Assembly: GCA_963666995.1 (NCBI GenBank)
Contig: OY762941.1
Span: 1,240,001 to 1,304,000 of the forward strand
Reading direction: 5' to 3'
DNA length: 64,000 nucleotides
From: Syntrophobacter sp963666995
Lineage (GTDB): Bacteria; Desulfobacterota; Syntrophobacteria; Syntrophobacterales; Syntrophobacteraceae
The notes under the pieces were generated by a model, which was not told where the DNA came from, searched no databases, and saw only the letters and a program-made list of their open reading frames with translations. Shown here one piece after another: positions 24,943-33,353 of the stretch; positions within the stretch are counted from its first letter, which is position 1; each line of letters starts with the position of its first letter. The position numbers were made by a program, and so were the translations under genes.

Positions 24943-26179
24943 CAGTCCATCCTGGCAGATCGAGCAGCAGTGCCCTCAGTGCGGCGCACCGCTCATCATC
25001 GAGGAAACCGATCGGATCCTCTCGTGCCGGTACTGCCGGGTGAAGATGTATATCGCCTTCCGCAACCACGCCAGATGCTATTTCCCTTGCGATTCCAACT
25101 TAAAGGATGTCCTTTTCGTCCCGTACTGGAGATTCAGGGGCCTCATTTTTTCCACCACGGAAAATGAAATTCAACCTCGAATTGTCGACTCAAATCATAT
25201 CGCCGTAGCGTCGAAAGCTTTCCCTCCCACACTTGGGGTCAGACCGCAGGTGCTCCGCATGAGGTTTGCCGCTCCCCGGCCGGAGGGGAAACTGCTCGAA
25301 CCCGATCTGCCTCTCAAGGTGTCTTCCTTCAGCGTCGACGATTCTTTCGGAGGGATATCGGAAGTCGATGACCGCGGTCGTCATGAAGCCTTCATAGGCG
25401 AAGCGGCGAGCTTGATTTATTCGCCTTTTTTTGTGCGCGACAGCTCGCTTTGCGATGGCGTACTCAAACGCCCCCTGTCGATTGCAGACGCGCAATACTT
25501 CCAGGAACTGACTTACGATAGCTCCTTCGACTGGACGATGTCCTTCGTTCCCACGCTGTGCCCTCGCTGCGGCTGGGATTTGGAAGGAGAAAGGGACAGC
25601 CTCATTCTCCTGTGCAGGAATTGCGACTCGGCGTGGGAACATTCCCTGGGCAAGTTTTCCGAAGTCGAATTCGCTTTTCTCCCGCCCCTCGATGACGAGC
25701 CGGCGCTCCATTTGCCGTTCTGGCGGATTCAGGCCCGGTTTGAAGGATTGAGGCTCGACACCTGCGGAGATCTGGCAAGGCTTGCGAACATGCCCCGGGT
25801 GAGCCGGTCATCGGAGGACGACCGCCGTTTGTTTTTCTGGATACCCGGTTTCAAGATTCAGCCTCAGTCATTTCTGAGGCTTGCAAAGGTAATGACTACC
25901 TGCCGGCCCAGGGAGGAATTCAAAGGGGCTTTACCGAAATCATCCTTCCACCCCGTCACTCTCCCATCAGGTGAAGCGGCTGAAAGCCTCAAGACGCTCC
26001 TCGCCTCGATGGCGGTCCCGAAACGCCTGTTCTTTCCTCTGCTTCCCAAAATTCGTGTTATTGTGGAAAAAGCTCTGCTCTTCTATTATCCTTTCAAATT
26101 GAAGGGGAGCGAATACGTCCAACCCGGGATACCCATCAGCATCAACAGGAATGCCCTGGGTTGGGGCCGATTGATATAG
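24929..26179 (+). CDS. Protein with a duplicated zinc-ribbon plus PxWR module; function unknown
   Basis: 416 aa from GTG 24929 (GTG 24926 is equally possible; no good ribosome site, so translation is probably coupled to the SPFH gene it overlaps). The protein contains the same module twice: a zinc ribbon with Cys 15/18 and 33/36 followed by VPYWRFRGLIF at 64-74, and a second ribbon with Cys 211/214 and 229/232 followed by LPFWRIQARF at 262-271. First Cys to PxWR is 50 residues in one and 52 in the other. A further aromatic segment YYPFKLKG lies near the C terminus. I see no transmembrane helix. Bacillus ydjI likewise has a zinc-ribbon neighbour (ydjG), so a partner role for the SPFH protein is plausible. 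Confidence 0.72.
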   Translation: MRESSSPSWQIEQQCPQCGAPLIIEETDRILSCRYCRVKMYIAFRNHARCYFPCDSNLKDVLFVPYWRFRGLIFSTTENEIQPRIVDSNHIAVASKAFPPTLGVRPQVLRMRFAAPRPEGKLLEPDLPLKVSSFSVDDSFGGISEVDDRGRHEAFIGEAASLIYSPFFVRDSSLCDGVLKRPLSIADAQYFQELTYDSSFDWTMSFVPTLCPRCGWDLEGERDSLILLCRNCDSAWEHSLGKFSEVEFAFLPPLDDEPALHLPFWRIQARFEGLRLDTCGDLARLANMPRVSRSSEDDRRLFFWIPGFKIQPQSFLRLAKVMTTCRPREEFKGALPKSSFHPVTLPSGEAAESLKTLLASMAVPKRLFFPLLPKIRVIVEKALLFYYPFKLKGSEYVQPGIPISINRNALGWGRLI

Positions 26180-26262
26180 GGAGGGCGGGAACCGGACGGA
26201 CCTGCCCGCACGCTGATCGCGTCATTGTTCATGCATCGCGTATCCGGGAGTCTAGAGGGACC

Positions 26263-27177
26263 GTGGACCGATTTCGCAAGCTCGAAGAAGAGGTTCAGGC
26301 GCTTGAAGCTGCCATGACCCGGTTGCAGCACGACATGCAGGCCCTTCACCAGGAACTCAGAGCCCGGAAACATCCGGTCGAAGAAATCCTCTGGCAAAGG
26401 GGTCTTCCGGTCCTCAGCCATGGAGATTTTTCCCAGGCCCTCATCCCTCCCGACCTCCCACCAACGTTCAAAACCGGGTTCTACGATCTCATGCAGCGGT
26501 ATTCGTTCCGCCTTTTCCTGCGCGATCTCATCCAGTTCCCGGACGGCGAACACCTGAAGGACCTGAGCCGTTACTGCTCCCTGAGAACCGTCCGGTCTTA
26601 CATGAAAAAACTGAGCGATCTCGGTATAGTGGAGTTTCGGAAGGACGACGGCTACCGGCTGAGTTTCAGAAACGTCCCCAGCTTCGGTCCCACCCTTGAA
26701 TGGTATGTGTGTGAGATCTTTGTGCGGGAGTTCATGGCCCCGGCCCTCTTCGGCGTGCGCCTCAGGCATACCCGGTACGGGGGCGACTACGACGTGGTTG
26801 CCCTTCTTTCGGGGCGACTCGTTTATGTGGAGGTCAAATCGTCCCCTCCGAGAGGTGTCGAAATCCAATCCGTGACCGCATTTCTGAACCGGATCGAGGA
26901 TCTCAGGCCTCACGTGGCGATTTTTCTCGTGGACACCGAATTGCGCATGAAAGACAAGATCGTACCGCTTTTCGCGGAAGCCGCGGGTCTCGGGGCTGAA
27001 GGCAGGGAGGCACAGCCCGCTGAAAGGCTTATGGATGAGTTGTTTCACATCCGCCATAACATCTATTTGATTAACAGTAGAAAAGGAATATACAGCAACC
27101 TGCGGCGTTGTTTCAGGGATTTCCTCAACTGGGAGAAACGCGGTCCGTCCCGCGCCGGGCACCGCGATATCGCGTAG
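26263..27177 (+). CDS. Coiled coil - winged helix - PD-(D/E)XK nuclease-like protein
   Basis: 304 aa; GTG at 26263 behind GAGGGA is preferred over a TTG 100 bp upstream that has no ribosome site. Residues 1-35 are a coiled coil (FRKLEEEVQALEAAMTRLQ). Residues about 95-130 look like a winged helix: LSRYCSLRTVRSYMKKLSDL, then GIVEFRKDDGYRLSF. Residues 175-195 (GDYDVVALLSGRLVYVEVKS) give the PD-(D/E)XK pattern with Asp 177, Glu 190 and Lys 192. VAIFLVDTE follows as the expected later strand. The motif predicts a metal-dependent nuclease core, but DNA cleavage is not proven and related folds have lost activity. It sits 83 bp after the zinc-ribbon gene and 33 bp before the ATPase gene. Confidence 0.7.
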   Translation: MDRFRKLEEEVQALEAAMTRLQHDMQALHQELRARKHPVEEILWQRGLPVLSHGDFSQALIPPDLPPTFKTGFYDLMQRYSFRLFLRDLIQFPDGEHLKDLSRYCSLRTVRSYMKKLSDLGIVEFRKDDGYRLSFRNVPSFGPTLEWYVCEIFVREFMAPALFGVRLRHTRYGGDYDVVALLSGRLVYVEVKSSPPRGVEIQSVTAFLNRIEDLRPHVAIFLVDTELRMKDKIVPLFAEAAGLGAEGREAQPAERLMDELFHIRHNIYLINSRKGIYSNLRRCFRDFLNWEKRGPSRAGHRDIA

Positions 27178-27210
27178 ATTTCGCAGGCGGTGCGAAAAGG
27201 CATACCGTTT

Positions 27211-27927
27211 ATGAACTCGAAGAACGCCATTTTCGAAAATCACGATCGCAGCCCGGTCGTGCGTTGTTTCCACGTATGTAAACGATCCAGGGAGGGGGGG
27301 GTCGTTTTCGATGACGCTTCGTTTGTCGCATCCGCAGGCGGAATTTATTTTATTCTGGGGCGAGGCGGCGCCGGAAAGACCTCACTGGTGAAGCTCCTTG
27401 CAGGTCTTGAAGCCCCGCAGAACGGACAGGTCTGGATCGACGGCAAAAACGTGCAGCACCTGTCCCGGAGAGAACTGGCGCGGCTCAGGCGCCGCATGGG
27501 AATCGTCATGCAGGACGCAAAGCTCCTGATGGATGAAAGCGTTGCAGCAAATATTGCCCTTCCGCTGGAAATCTCCGGAATGGACCGTGCAATCATAGAG
27601 AAGAAGGTTTCCCGGATCGTCCGGGCAGTCGGGCTGCGATCCAAAAGGGGTGTGCTCTGCCGCAATCTGTCCTCCTCCGAACGACAACTGACTGTCGTAG
27701 CCCGTGCGTGCGTAAACGACCCGTTTCTGTTGATTGCTGACGAACCGGTTTCACAGCTGGATGACGATGCAAGGAACACGGTGGTCGAGTTGTTCGATAA
27801 GCTGAACATGACGGGCAGCACACTCCTGATCGCATCCGGGGACGATTCGCTCCCATCGATGTTCCCCGACTGTCGCATTTCCGTCATCGATGAAGGAAAG
27901 ATAGAAAAAAAGGCGACAATTTCCTGA
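27211..27927 (+). CDS. FtsE-like ABC ATPase with degenerate signature and no switch histidine
   Basis: 238 aa from the ATG at 27211 (AAAAGG upstream; a GTG at 27190 is the alternative). Layout is that of FtsE/LolD-type ATPases: Walker A GRGGAGKT at 50-57, Q-loop GIVMQDAKLL at 97-106, Walker B FLLIADEP with Asp 177/Glu 178, and D-loop SQLD. Two catalytic elements deviate: the signature that should be LSGGQ reads LSSSE (153-157), and the switch region, normally ATHD, reads ASGDD (208-212) so the His is missing. ATP binding seems preserved while hydrolysis may be weak. It is followed 46 bp later by an FtsX-like membrane gene. Confidence 0.8.
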   Translation: MNSKNAIFENHDRSPVVRCFHVCKRSREGGVVFDDASFVASAGGIYFILGRGGAGKTSLVKLLAGLEAPQNGQVWIDGKNVQHLSRRELARLRRRMGIVMQDAKLLMDESVAANIALPLEISGMDRAIIEKKVSRIVRAVGLRSKRGVLCRNLSSSERQLTVVARACVNDPFLLIADEPVSQLDDDARNTVVELFDKLNMTGSTLLIASGDDSLPSMFPDCRISVIDEGKIEKKATIS

Positions 27928-27973
27928 CGGATCGCATGGCCGGGGATGCCGGGCCGGGCCGAAGTGGAGGACA

Positions 27974-28894
27974 GTGGATAGGATGAGTCCGGGATACCTT
28001 TCTTTCTATAAGCACACCACCGGCGACATCAAAGCAAGTGCCTATAGTTTTGCCTTCAGCATGGTCATTCTCACGCTGTCCGTGTTGCTTTCCGGGGTTT
28101 TCCTCCTGTTGTTTCGAGCCTCTCAGCAGATGATCCCGTCGTTTCGCGACGATTCGGGCGCGACCGTCATTCTCAGCCCGCAGTCTTCCGACCGGGAAGT
28201 TCGGGATCTCGTCGAAGAACTGAGAAAATGGCCTCAGGTTGCCGATGTGATCGTCACCCTAAAAACGGAAAGCCCCCAACGAATCGAATCCTGGATGGTC
28301 GATCTGCAAAGGTTCCTCTCGGCGGGCGCCGCGAATCCCGACTGTACCTCGTTGGCACTGAGGTTCAGGACCACGGGCGAGGATCGCGAAAAGATGGAGG
28401 CTTCTTTAGAGCGTTTGAGGCAATTCCGGCAGGTTGACCAGATCCGTCAGGAAATGCCCTGGGCGGAAAAGATGGAAGCAACGCTGAATTTCCTCTTTTA
28501 TGTGGTAGCCGGTGTAATCGTTTTCTGCGGCCTTTCGGAAATCCTGATTATTTCCAACTGGATACAGTTTTCCCTCTCGATCCGCTCGGATGAGCTGGAA
28601 ATACATCGCCTGCTGGGAGCGACACCTTTTTTCAGCGGGATTCCCTATTGCGTGGAAGGGGCTTTCATGGGCGGTGCCGGGGCCATTCTGGGGGCGGTTA
28701 TTCTGGTTCCCGCCGCTGTGTTCCTGTGCGGGGCGCTCCCGCCTGCATTTGCCGCCGCAATTTCCGTCAGCATGGGAGAGCTGTTTTACTGGGCTGCATG
28801 CGCCCTGGGTCTGGGGTTATCGCTGGGCTTCGTCGGCGGCTGGCTGACTTTCAGACGTTGTTTTCACGAATTCGATAATTCCCTTAATGCGTGA
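27974..28894 (+). CDS. FtsX-like membrane protein (ABC partner)
   Basis: 306 aa from GTG 27974; ATG 27983 is possible and loses three residues. Topology matches FtsX: a cytoplasmic N terminus, TM1 at about 24-47, an external domain at about 50-168 (including ATVILSPQSSDREVRDL and EKMEASLERLRQF), then three TM segments at about 170-200, 222-265 and 275-297. Motif LEIHRLLGATPFF corresponds to the conserved FtsX segment (ELEI..LVGAT) that couples to the ATPase. FtsEX normally activates cell-wall hydrolases through the external domain. Here the ATPase is atypical and the neighbours are SPFH, zinc-ribbon and nuclease-like genes rather than cell division genes. Last gene of the run. Confidence 0.82.
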   Translation: MDRMSPGYLSFYKHTTGDIKASAYSFAFSMVILTLSVLLSGVFLLLFRASQQMIPSFRDDSGATVILSPQSSDREVRDLVEELRKWPQVADVIVTLKTESPQRIESWMVDLQRFLSAGAANPDCTSLALRFRTTGEDREKMEASLERLRQFRQVDQIRQEMPWAEKMEATLNFLFYVVAGVIVFCGLSEILIISNWIQFSLSIRSDELEIHRLLGATPFFSGIPYCVEGAFMGGAGAILGAVILVPAAVFLCGALPPAFAAAISVSMGELFYWAACALGLGLSLGFVGGWLTFRRCFHEFDNSLNA

Positions 28895-29169
28895 CGGGAT
28901 TCTTGTCCGTACTTTCCGAGGTCCTGTAAAAGGGGGCGCGCATAGAGCTTGACAAATGGGCTGTCGGCTGTCCACCCTGACGTCGGCAAGTTGTGGCGCG
29001 GCAGCGTATGAGTGCTGAATGTACAAACCTTGCTCAGCAGATTATGAACGGGAAAAGGCCGGAGGAAAACTCGGTTTCCATGCAGATAACCGGGAAGCCT
29101 TCAGCCTCTCTTTTTCATTGCGGCGATAGCCGCCGGGAAGCGGCGGCATCCGCCTGAAGGTGAACTATC

Positions 29170-30498
29170 TTGACGGTACATAAGAATATCGCTTCCGATG
29201 GGGGAGCGGAATTCGTGGAAGCGGCGCAGGATCAGGCACGAAAACCCCGTTTACTCTTCCGTGCTTTCAAATACAGGAATTATCGCCTGTTCTTCAGCGG
29301 TCAGAGTACATCCCTGATTGGCACATGGATGCAGCGGACCGCTATGGGTTGGCTTGTCTATCGCTTGACGGATTCACCTTTTCTCCTTGGATTCGTGGGC
29401 TTTGCCGACCATATCCCTTCCGTACTTATCACACCCTTTGCCGGCGTACTCATAGACAGATGGGACCGACACCGGGTTTTGATCGTCACTCAAACTCTGG
29501 CGATGCTCCAGGCGTTTGTCATGGCTGCGCTGATTTTTACCGGTGCGGTACAAGTCTGGCACATCATAAGCCTGAGCCTGTTTCTGGGAGCTGTGAACTC
29601 TTTCGATATGCCGGCACGACAGACTTTCGTCGTCGAGATGGTTGAAGACAGACGCGTCCTGGGGAACGCGCTTGCGTTGAACTCCTCTATGGTGCAGGCG
29701 GCACGCTTGGTTGGCCCTGCCCTGGCAGGCATGATCATTGCCTTCGCTGGAGAAGGAGGTTGCTTCCTCATCAATGCCGTAAGCTATCTGGCAGTCATCG
29801 CCTCTTTGCTGTTAATGAAGATTCGACCGGTGCAACAACCTGAAGCAAAGAACTCCGGCATCATACATGGGTTGAAAGAAGGACTCATTTATGCATTTGG
29901 TTTTTTTCCAATTAAATCGGTAATCTTGCTTCTCTCTCTGGTCAGCCTCCTGGGACTTCCTTACGTCGTGCTCATGCCGATTTTTGCCAGAGACATTCTT
30001 CACGGCGGACCGAAAGTTCTCGGATTTCTCTTGGGAGCAATCGGCATCGGCGCTTTGAGTTCCGCTGTTTATCTTGCCGCACGGAAGAGCGTCTTAGGTC
30101 TGCCGAAGATACTGGCTTTTGCGCCTGTACTCCTCGGGTTGAGCCTTATCGTGTTTTCGCGTTCCCACACCCTTTGGCTTTCACTAATCGTACTCACGCT
30201 GTCCGGGGCCGGGATGATAGTGCAGTTCACCGCAACCAATACCCTCCTTCAGACCATAGTGGAAGATGACAAGCGTGGCCGGGTAATGAGTTTCTACACT
30301 TTGGCTTTCATGGGAACATACCCTCTCGGTAGTCTGATCGAAGGCAGTCTGGCCAGCCGAATCGGCGCGCCCGACACCCTCCTTATCGCAGGTCTTTGCT
30401 GTATCCTGGGAGCCGCGGTTTTTGCCTGGAGACTACCGAAATTCAGGAAAGCAGTCCGGCCGGTTTATGTCAGGAAGGGCATCATCACGGAATCGTGA
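29170..30498 (+). CDS. Major facilitator superfamily exporter (EntS-like, MFS_3)
   Basis: 442 aa from a TTG start supported by AAGGTG 8 bases upstream. N-terminal FRAFKYRNYRLFFSGQSTSL followed by IGTWMQRTAMGWLVYRLTDS is the hallmark of the MFS_3/EntS group. PFAGVLIDRWDRHRVL is the cytoplasmic loop 2-3 motif A. SFDMPARQTFVVEMV and GPALAGMIIAFAGE are conserved in the same group. Twelve membrane segments are expected. These proteins export siderophores or drugs by proton antiport; the cargo is unknown. It appears monocistronic. The gap 28895-29169 shows no gene. Confidence 0.87.
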   Translation: MTVHKNIASDGGAEFVEAAQDQARKPRLLFRAFKYRNYRLFFSGQSTSLIGTWMQRTAMGWLVYRLTDSPFLLGFVGFADHIPSVLITPFAGVLIDRWDRHRVLIVTQTLAMLQAFVMAALIFTGAVQVWHIISLSLFLGAVNSFDMPARQTFVVEMVEDRRVLGNALALNSSMVQAARLVGPALAGMIIAFAGEGGCFLINAVSYLAVIASLLLMKIRPVQQPEAKNSGIIHGLKEGLIYAFGFFPIKSVILLLSLVSLLGLPYVVLMPIFARDILHGGPKVLGFLLGAIGIGALSSAVYLAARKSVLGLPKILAFAPVLLGLSLIVFSRSHTLWLSLIVLTLSGAGMIVQFTATNTLLQTIVEDDKRGRVMSFYTLAFMGTYPLGSLIEGSLASRIGAPDTLLIAGLCCILGAAVFAWRLPKFRKAVRPVYVRKGIITES

Positions 30499-30728
30499 AG
30501 AGGAGGTGAGACCTTCAGCACTCTCTGTTTTTCCGGCCGTGACAAGACGGGTTAAAGCGGCCGGTGCGATGGAATTCCTTAGAAGATACGAGCCCTATGT
30601 TTCCGGAATCTTTTCCGACGCTTGCTTTCATCACGAGAACAGGTTCAACGGGAATGCCGGAATCGGCCCCCCGCAAACAACAAAAACGAGCGGGACATAA
30701 CCTTCTCTGCGATTCCTGCGGGCATTGG

Positions 30729-31877
30729 TTAAGACATGAGCTCCATTGCCCTGATGGCGGAATCGATATCCTCTTGCGTGTTGAAGATCCCAAGGCTGAA
30801 ACGCACAGCTCCCCGGCTGATGGTCCCCAGATCTTCGTGGACCAATGGAGCGCAGTGAAGCCCCACGCGTACGGCGATATTGAATTCAACATCCAGGACG
30901 GCTCCGGCGTACTCCGGAATGATCCCGTCGACATTTGCCGTGAGCACGGCAACATGGCTGGAGAGATCATCGGCGCAGTACAGTCTGATGTTTTTGACGT
31001 CCGATAGCCCGTCTCTCAATCGTTCCAGCAGGGCCATTTCCTGGCTATGAATCGTTTCCAGCCCTCTTTGCGTGATGTAGTCTATTCCTGCAGAAAGCCC
31101 CATAATGCCCATCAGGTTCAGGGTGCCGGCCTCGAGGCGCCGGGGGAATGTCTGCGTATGCACCGGGCTCCTGGAATCCACGCCCGTTCCGCCGAAACGG
31201 CTGGTCTTTATATCCAGGTCCGGGTGAATCGCCAGGCCGCCTATTCCGGTCGGCCCGTATAGAGATTTGTGGCCGGTAAACGCTACGGCCGATGCCTGCC
31301 ATGCCGTCATGTCAATGGGGATTTTCCCGGCGCTTTGCGAGGCATCGACAATGAGCGGAACGCCGCGCTCCGCACACACCCGGCCGATTTCTTTCACGGG
31401 CTGAACGGTACCCAACACGTTGGATGCGTGCGACACTACCACCATGCGAGTGTTACGCTTCATCCGCCGGCCAATTTCGTCGGGATCGACAAAGCCCCGG
31501 CGATCGAAGGGAACGAGGTCATAGGTTATCCAGCCGCGTTCCCGGTAGTAATGAAGAGGCCTCAAGACGGAATTATGCTCCAGACGCGTGGCAATCACAT
31601 GATCTCCAGGCCTAAGCAGCCCGTGGAAAGCCAGATTCAGTGCATCGGTTGCATTGGCCGCAAAAACGACCCAGTTCTCATCGGGAGCGCAAAAAAAGCC
31701 CGTCAGTTTCTTTCGCGCCTGGTGAACAATTTCTTCGGCCTCTATGGCCAGATCATAGCTCCCTCTCCCCGGAGACACTCCGGTCTGAACGTAGTTCTCA
31801 ATCATTCTATCCAGCACTGCGCGGGGTTTGGGGAAGGTAGTCGCTGCATTATCGAGATATATCAATCGATCGCTCAT
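30729..31877 (-). CDS. Cysteine desulfurase / selenocysteine lyase family protein
   Basis: 382 aa from the ATG at 31877, which has GGAG 8 bases upstream; longer starts lack one. Class V aminotransferase features: YLDNAATTFPKP at the N terminus, RLEHNSVLRPLHY (cofactor-stacking His), VDASQSAGKIPIDM (Asp), AFTGHKSLYGPTGIGGL (Schiff-base Lys) and VGLHCAPLVHEDLG with the likely persulfide Cys. The GLHCAPLVH form belongs to the single-protein desulfurase group distinct from IscS and SufS. It removes sulfur from cysteine as alanine plus persulfide. It lies downstream of the HdrD-like gene, for whose iron-sulfur clusters it could help supply sulfur, though this is only positional. Confidence 0.87.
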   Translation of the reverse strand: MSDRLIYLDNAATTFPKPRAVLDRMIENYVQTGVSPGRGSYDLAIEAEEIVHQARKKLTGFFCAPDENWVVFAANATDALNLAFHGLLRPGDHVIATRLEHNSVLRPLHYYRERGWITYDLVPFDRRGFVDPDEIGRRMKRNTRMVVVSHASNVLGTVQPVKEIGRVCAERGVPLIVDASQSAGKIPIDMTAWQASAVAFTGHKSLYGPTGIGGLAIHPDLDIKTSRFGGTGVDSRSPVHTQTFPRRLEAGTLNLMGIMGLSAGIDYITQRGLETIHSQEMALLERLRDGLSDVKNIRLYCADDLSSHVAVLTANVDGIIPEYAGAVLDVEFNIAVRVGLHCAPLVHEDLGTISRGAVRFSLGIFNTQEDIDSAIRAMELMS

Positions 31878-31966
31878 TTCCATAACTCCACTACGCTCCG
31901 GCATCTTTGCGCCGTTGTTCAAGCCGCCATGAAGAGATCTTCCGAGGAAGCCGATGCATCAATTTC

Positions 31967-33310
31967 CTAGATCCTCACCGCCCTGCCGAAAAGGTCAAAG
32001 AGGCCCCCGACCTCGATGTCCTGCTTGTAGTAATCCATGAGCTGTGTGATCTGGCGTTTGCAATTGCCGCAGGGGGCCGCCACGTACCGGGCGCCGGTCT
32101 CCACGATCTGCTCGAATTTCTTCCTCCCTGCCACCCGCATGCGGAGTTCGTAAAAGGAGGTCTCGTTCTTCCTTACTCCCTCGGAGCTGTCCAGCGCCGC
32201 AAGACCTCCGCCTCCGCCGCAGCACCAGTTGAGATCCCGGTTCGGGGTCATCTCGCGAAAGTCCTCGACGCATGCCCGCAGCAGCTCCCTGGGCTCTTCG
32301 GCAATACCGGCGCTTCTGGCAAAGTTGCACGGATCGTGGTACGTCACGGGCACCGGGTTTCGGCTGCGGTCGAGCTTGAAGCCTCCCTTTCGCAATATCC
32401 CGGCTGCAAGGGTGAATATATTCGTAATTTCATAGGGGATGTCTTTCCCCCAATAGTTTGTTCCGCCGATGTGCTTGGCCACCCGGTAGGCATGCCCGCA
32501 CTCGCCGATGACCAGCTTTTTTACCTTCAACTCCATGCAGGCGTCATGCAGCAGCTTGTTCTTTCGCTTCATGTGCACATCGTCACCGGTGAAAAGCCCG
32601 AAATTTGCGGCATCAAACGCCGTGGAACTCATCGTCCAGTTGATCCCCGCCACATGGAAGAAGGTCGCGCACCCCATAAGAGTCTCCGCATGCGAGAGCA
32701 TCTCGCCCGAAGCGGTTACAAAGAGCACGTCCGCCCGCTGATCGACAGGCATCCTGATGGGGATGCCGCGTTCCTCGAGAAGTTCTTCCTCAAGGAAGTT
32801 CAGGGAGTGTGTGAGGGCCGATTTGGGGATTCCCTCGTTGTTTCCGAATTCCTCGGCGGTCTTCTGTGTGATGGTCAGTTTGGCAGGAGTTAAACCCAGG
32901 GAGTGAAGAATGGCCCTCCCTTTTCTGGTAATCACCGAGTTGTCGATTCCGAAAGGGCAGAATTTGGCGCAGCGACGACACCCGGAACACTCATAGAAGT
33001 CTCTCGCCCATTCATCGAGAGTCTCCCTGCTGAGGTTCCCGCCGGTGCCGCCGTGCAGCAAAATCGCCAACTTTTGAAACAGTGAATTGTCCAGGGCGTA
33101 AAGCCCGCGGATATGATCCGAGCGGAAAGCCGGATTGGTCCGCCGATCCGGGTTGCCGCAACTGACGTGGCACTGTTTCGCACATGTGCCGCACTTCGCA
33201 CAGATATCCATGTAGAGCTGCAACACACGAGGTCCGTCCTTTATGGCCCTGACGGCCTGCATGACCTTTTCCAACTCAGGCTGCCCGATCTGGTACTCCT
33301 CTGTGCCCAT
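31967..33310 (-). CDS. HdrD/DsrK-like iron-sulfur protein with CCG domain
   Basis: 447 aa, AGGAGAAG before the ATG. Two ferredoxin-like cysteine clusters come first (CAKCGTCAKQCHVSCGNP near residue 40 and CSGCRRCAKFCPFGID near 110). The C-terminal half has the CCG arrangement: HDPCNFARSAGI, NWCCGGGGGLAAL and, after about 50 residues, PCGNCKRQ. That site binds the unusual [4Fe-4S] cluster of heterodisulfide reductase HdrB/HdrD and DsrK. It likely reduces or oxidises a thiol/disulfide using electrons from the membrane subunit encoded just upstream (33354-34058), as in DsrMK or TmcBC. The electron acceptor is unknown, and HdrD, DsrK and TmcB are not separable here. Confidence 0.87.
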   Translation of the reverse strand: MGTEEYQIGQPELEKVMQAVRAIKDGPRVLQLYMDICAKCGTCAKQCHVSCGNPDRRTNPAFRSDHIRGLYALDNSLFQKLAILLHGGTGGNLSRETLDEWARDFYECSGCRRCAKFCPFGIDNSVITRKGRAILHSLGLTPAKLTITQKTAEEFGNNEGIPKSALTHSLNFLEEELLEERGIPIRMPVDQRADVLFVTASGEMLSHAETLMGCATFFHVAGINWTMSSTAFDAANFGLFTGDDVHMKRKNKLLHDACMELKVKKLVIGECGHAYRVAKHIGGTNYWGKDIPYEITNIFTLAAGILRKGGFKLDRSRNPVPVTYHDPCNFARSAGIAEEPRELLRACVEDFREMTPNRDLNWCCGGGGGLAALDSSEGVRKNETSFYELRMRVAGRKKFEQIVETGARYVAAPCGNCKRQITQLMDYYKQDIEVGGLFDLFGRAVRI

Positions 33311-33353
33311 TGTCGCTTCTCCTGATAAGGCCTCCGGAAATCAAGACCGCTTT

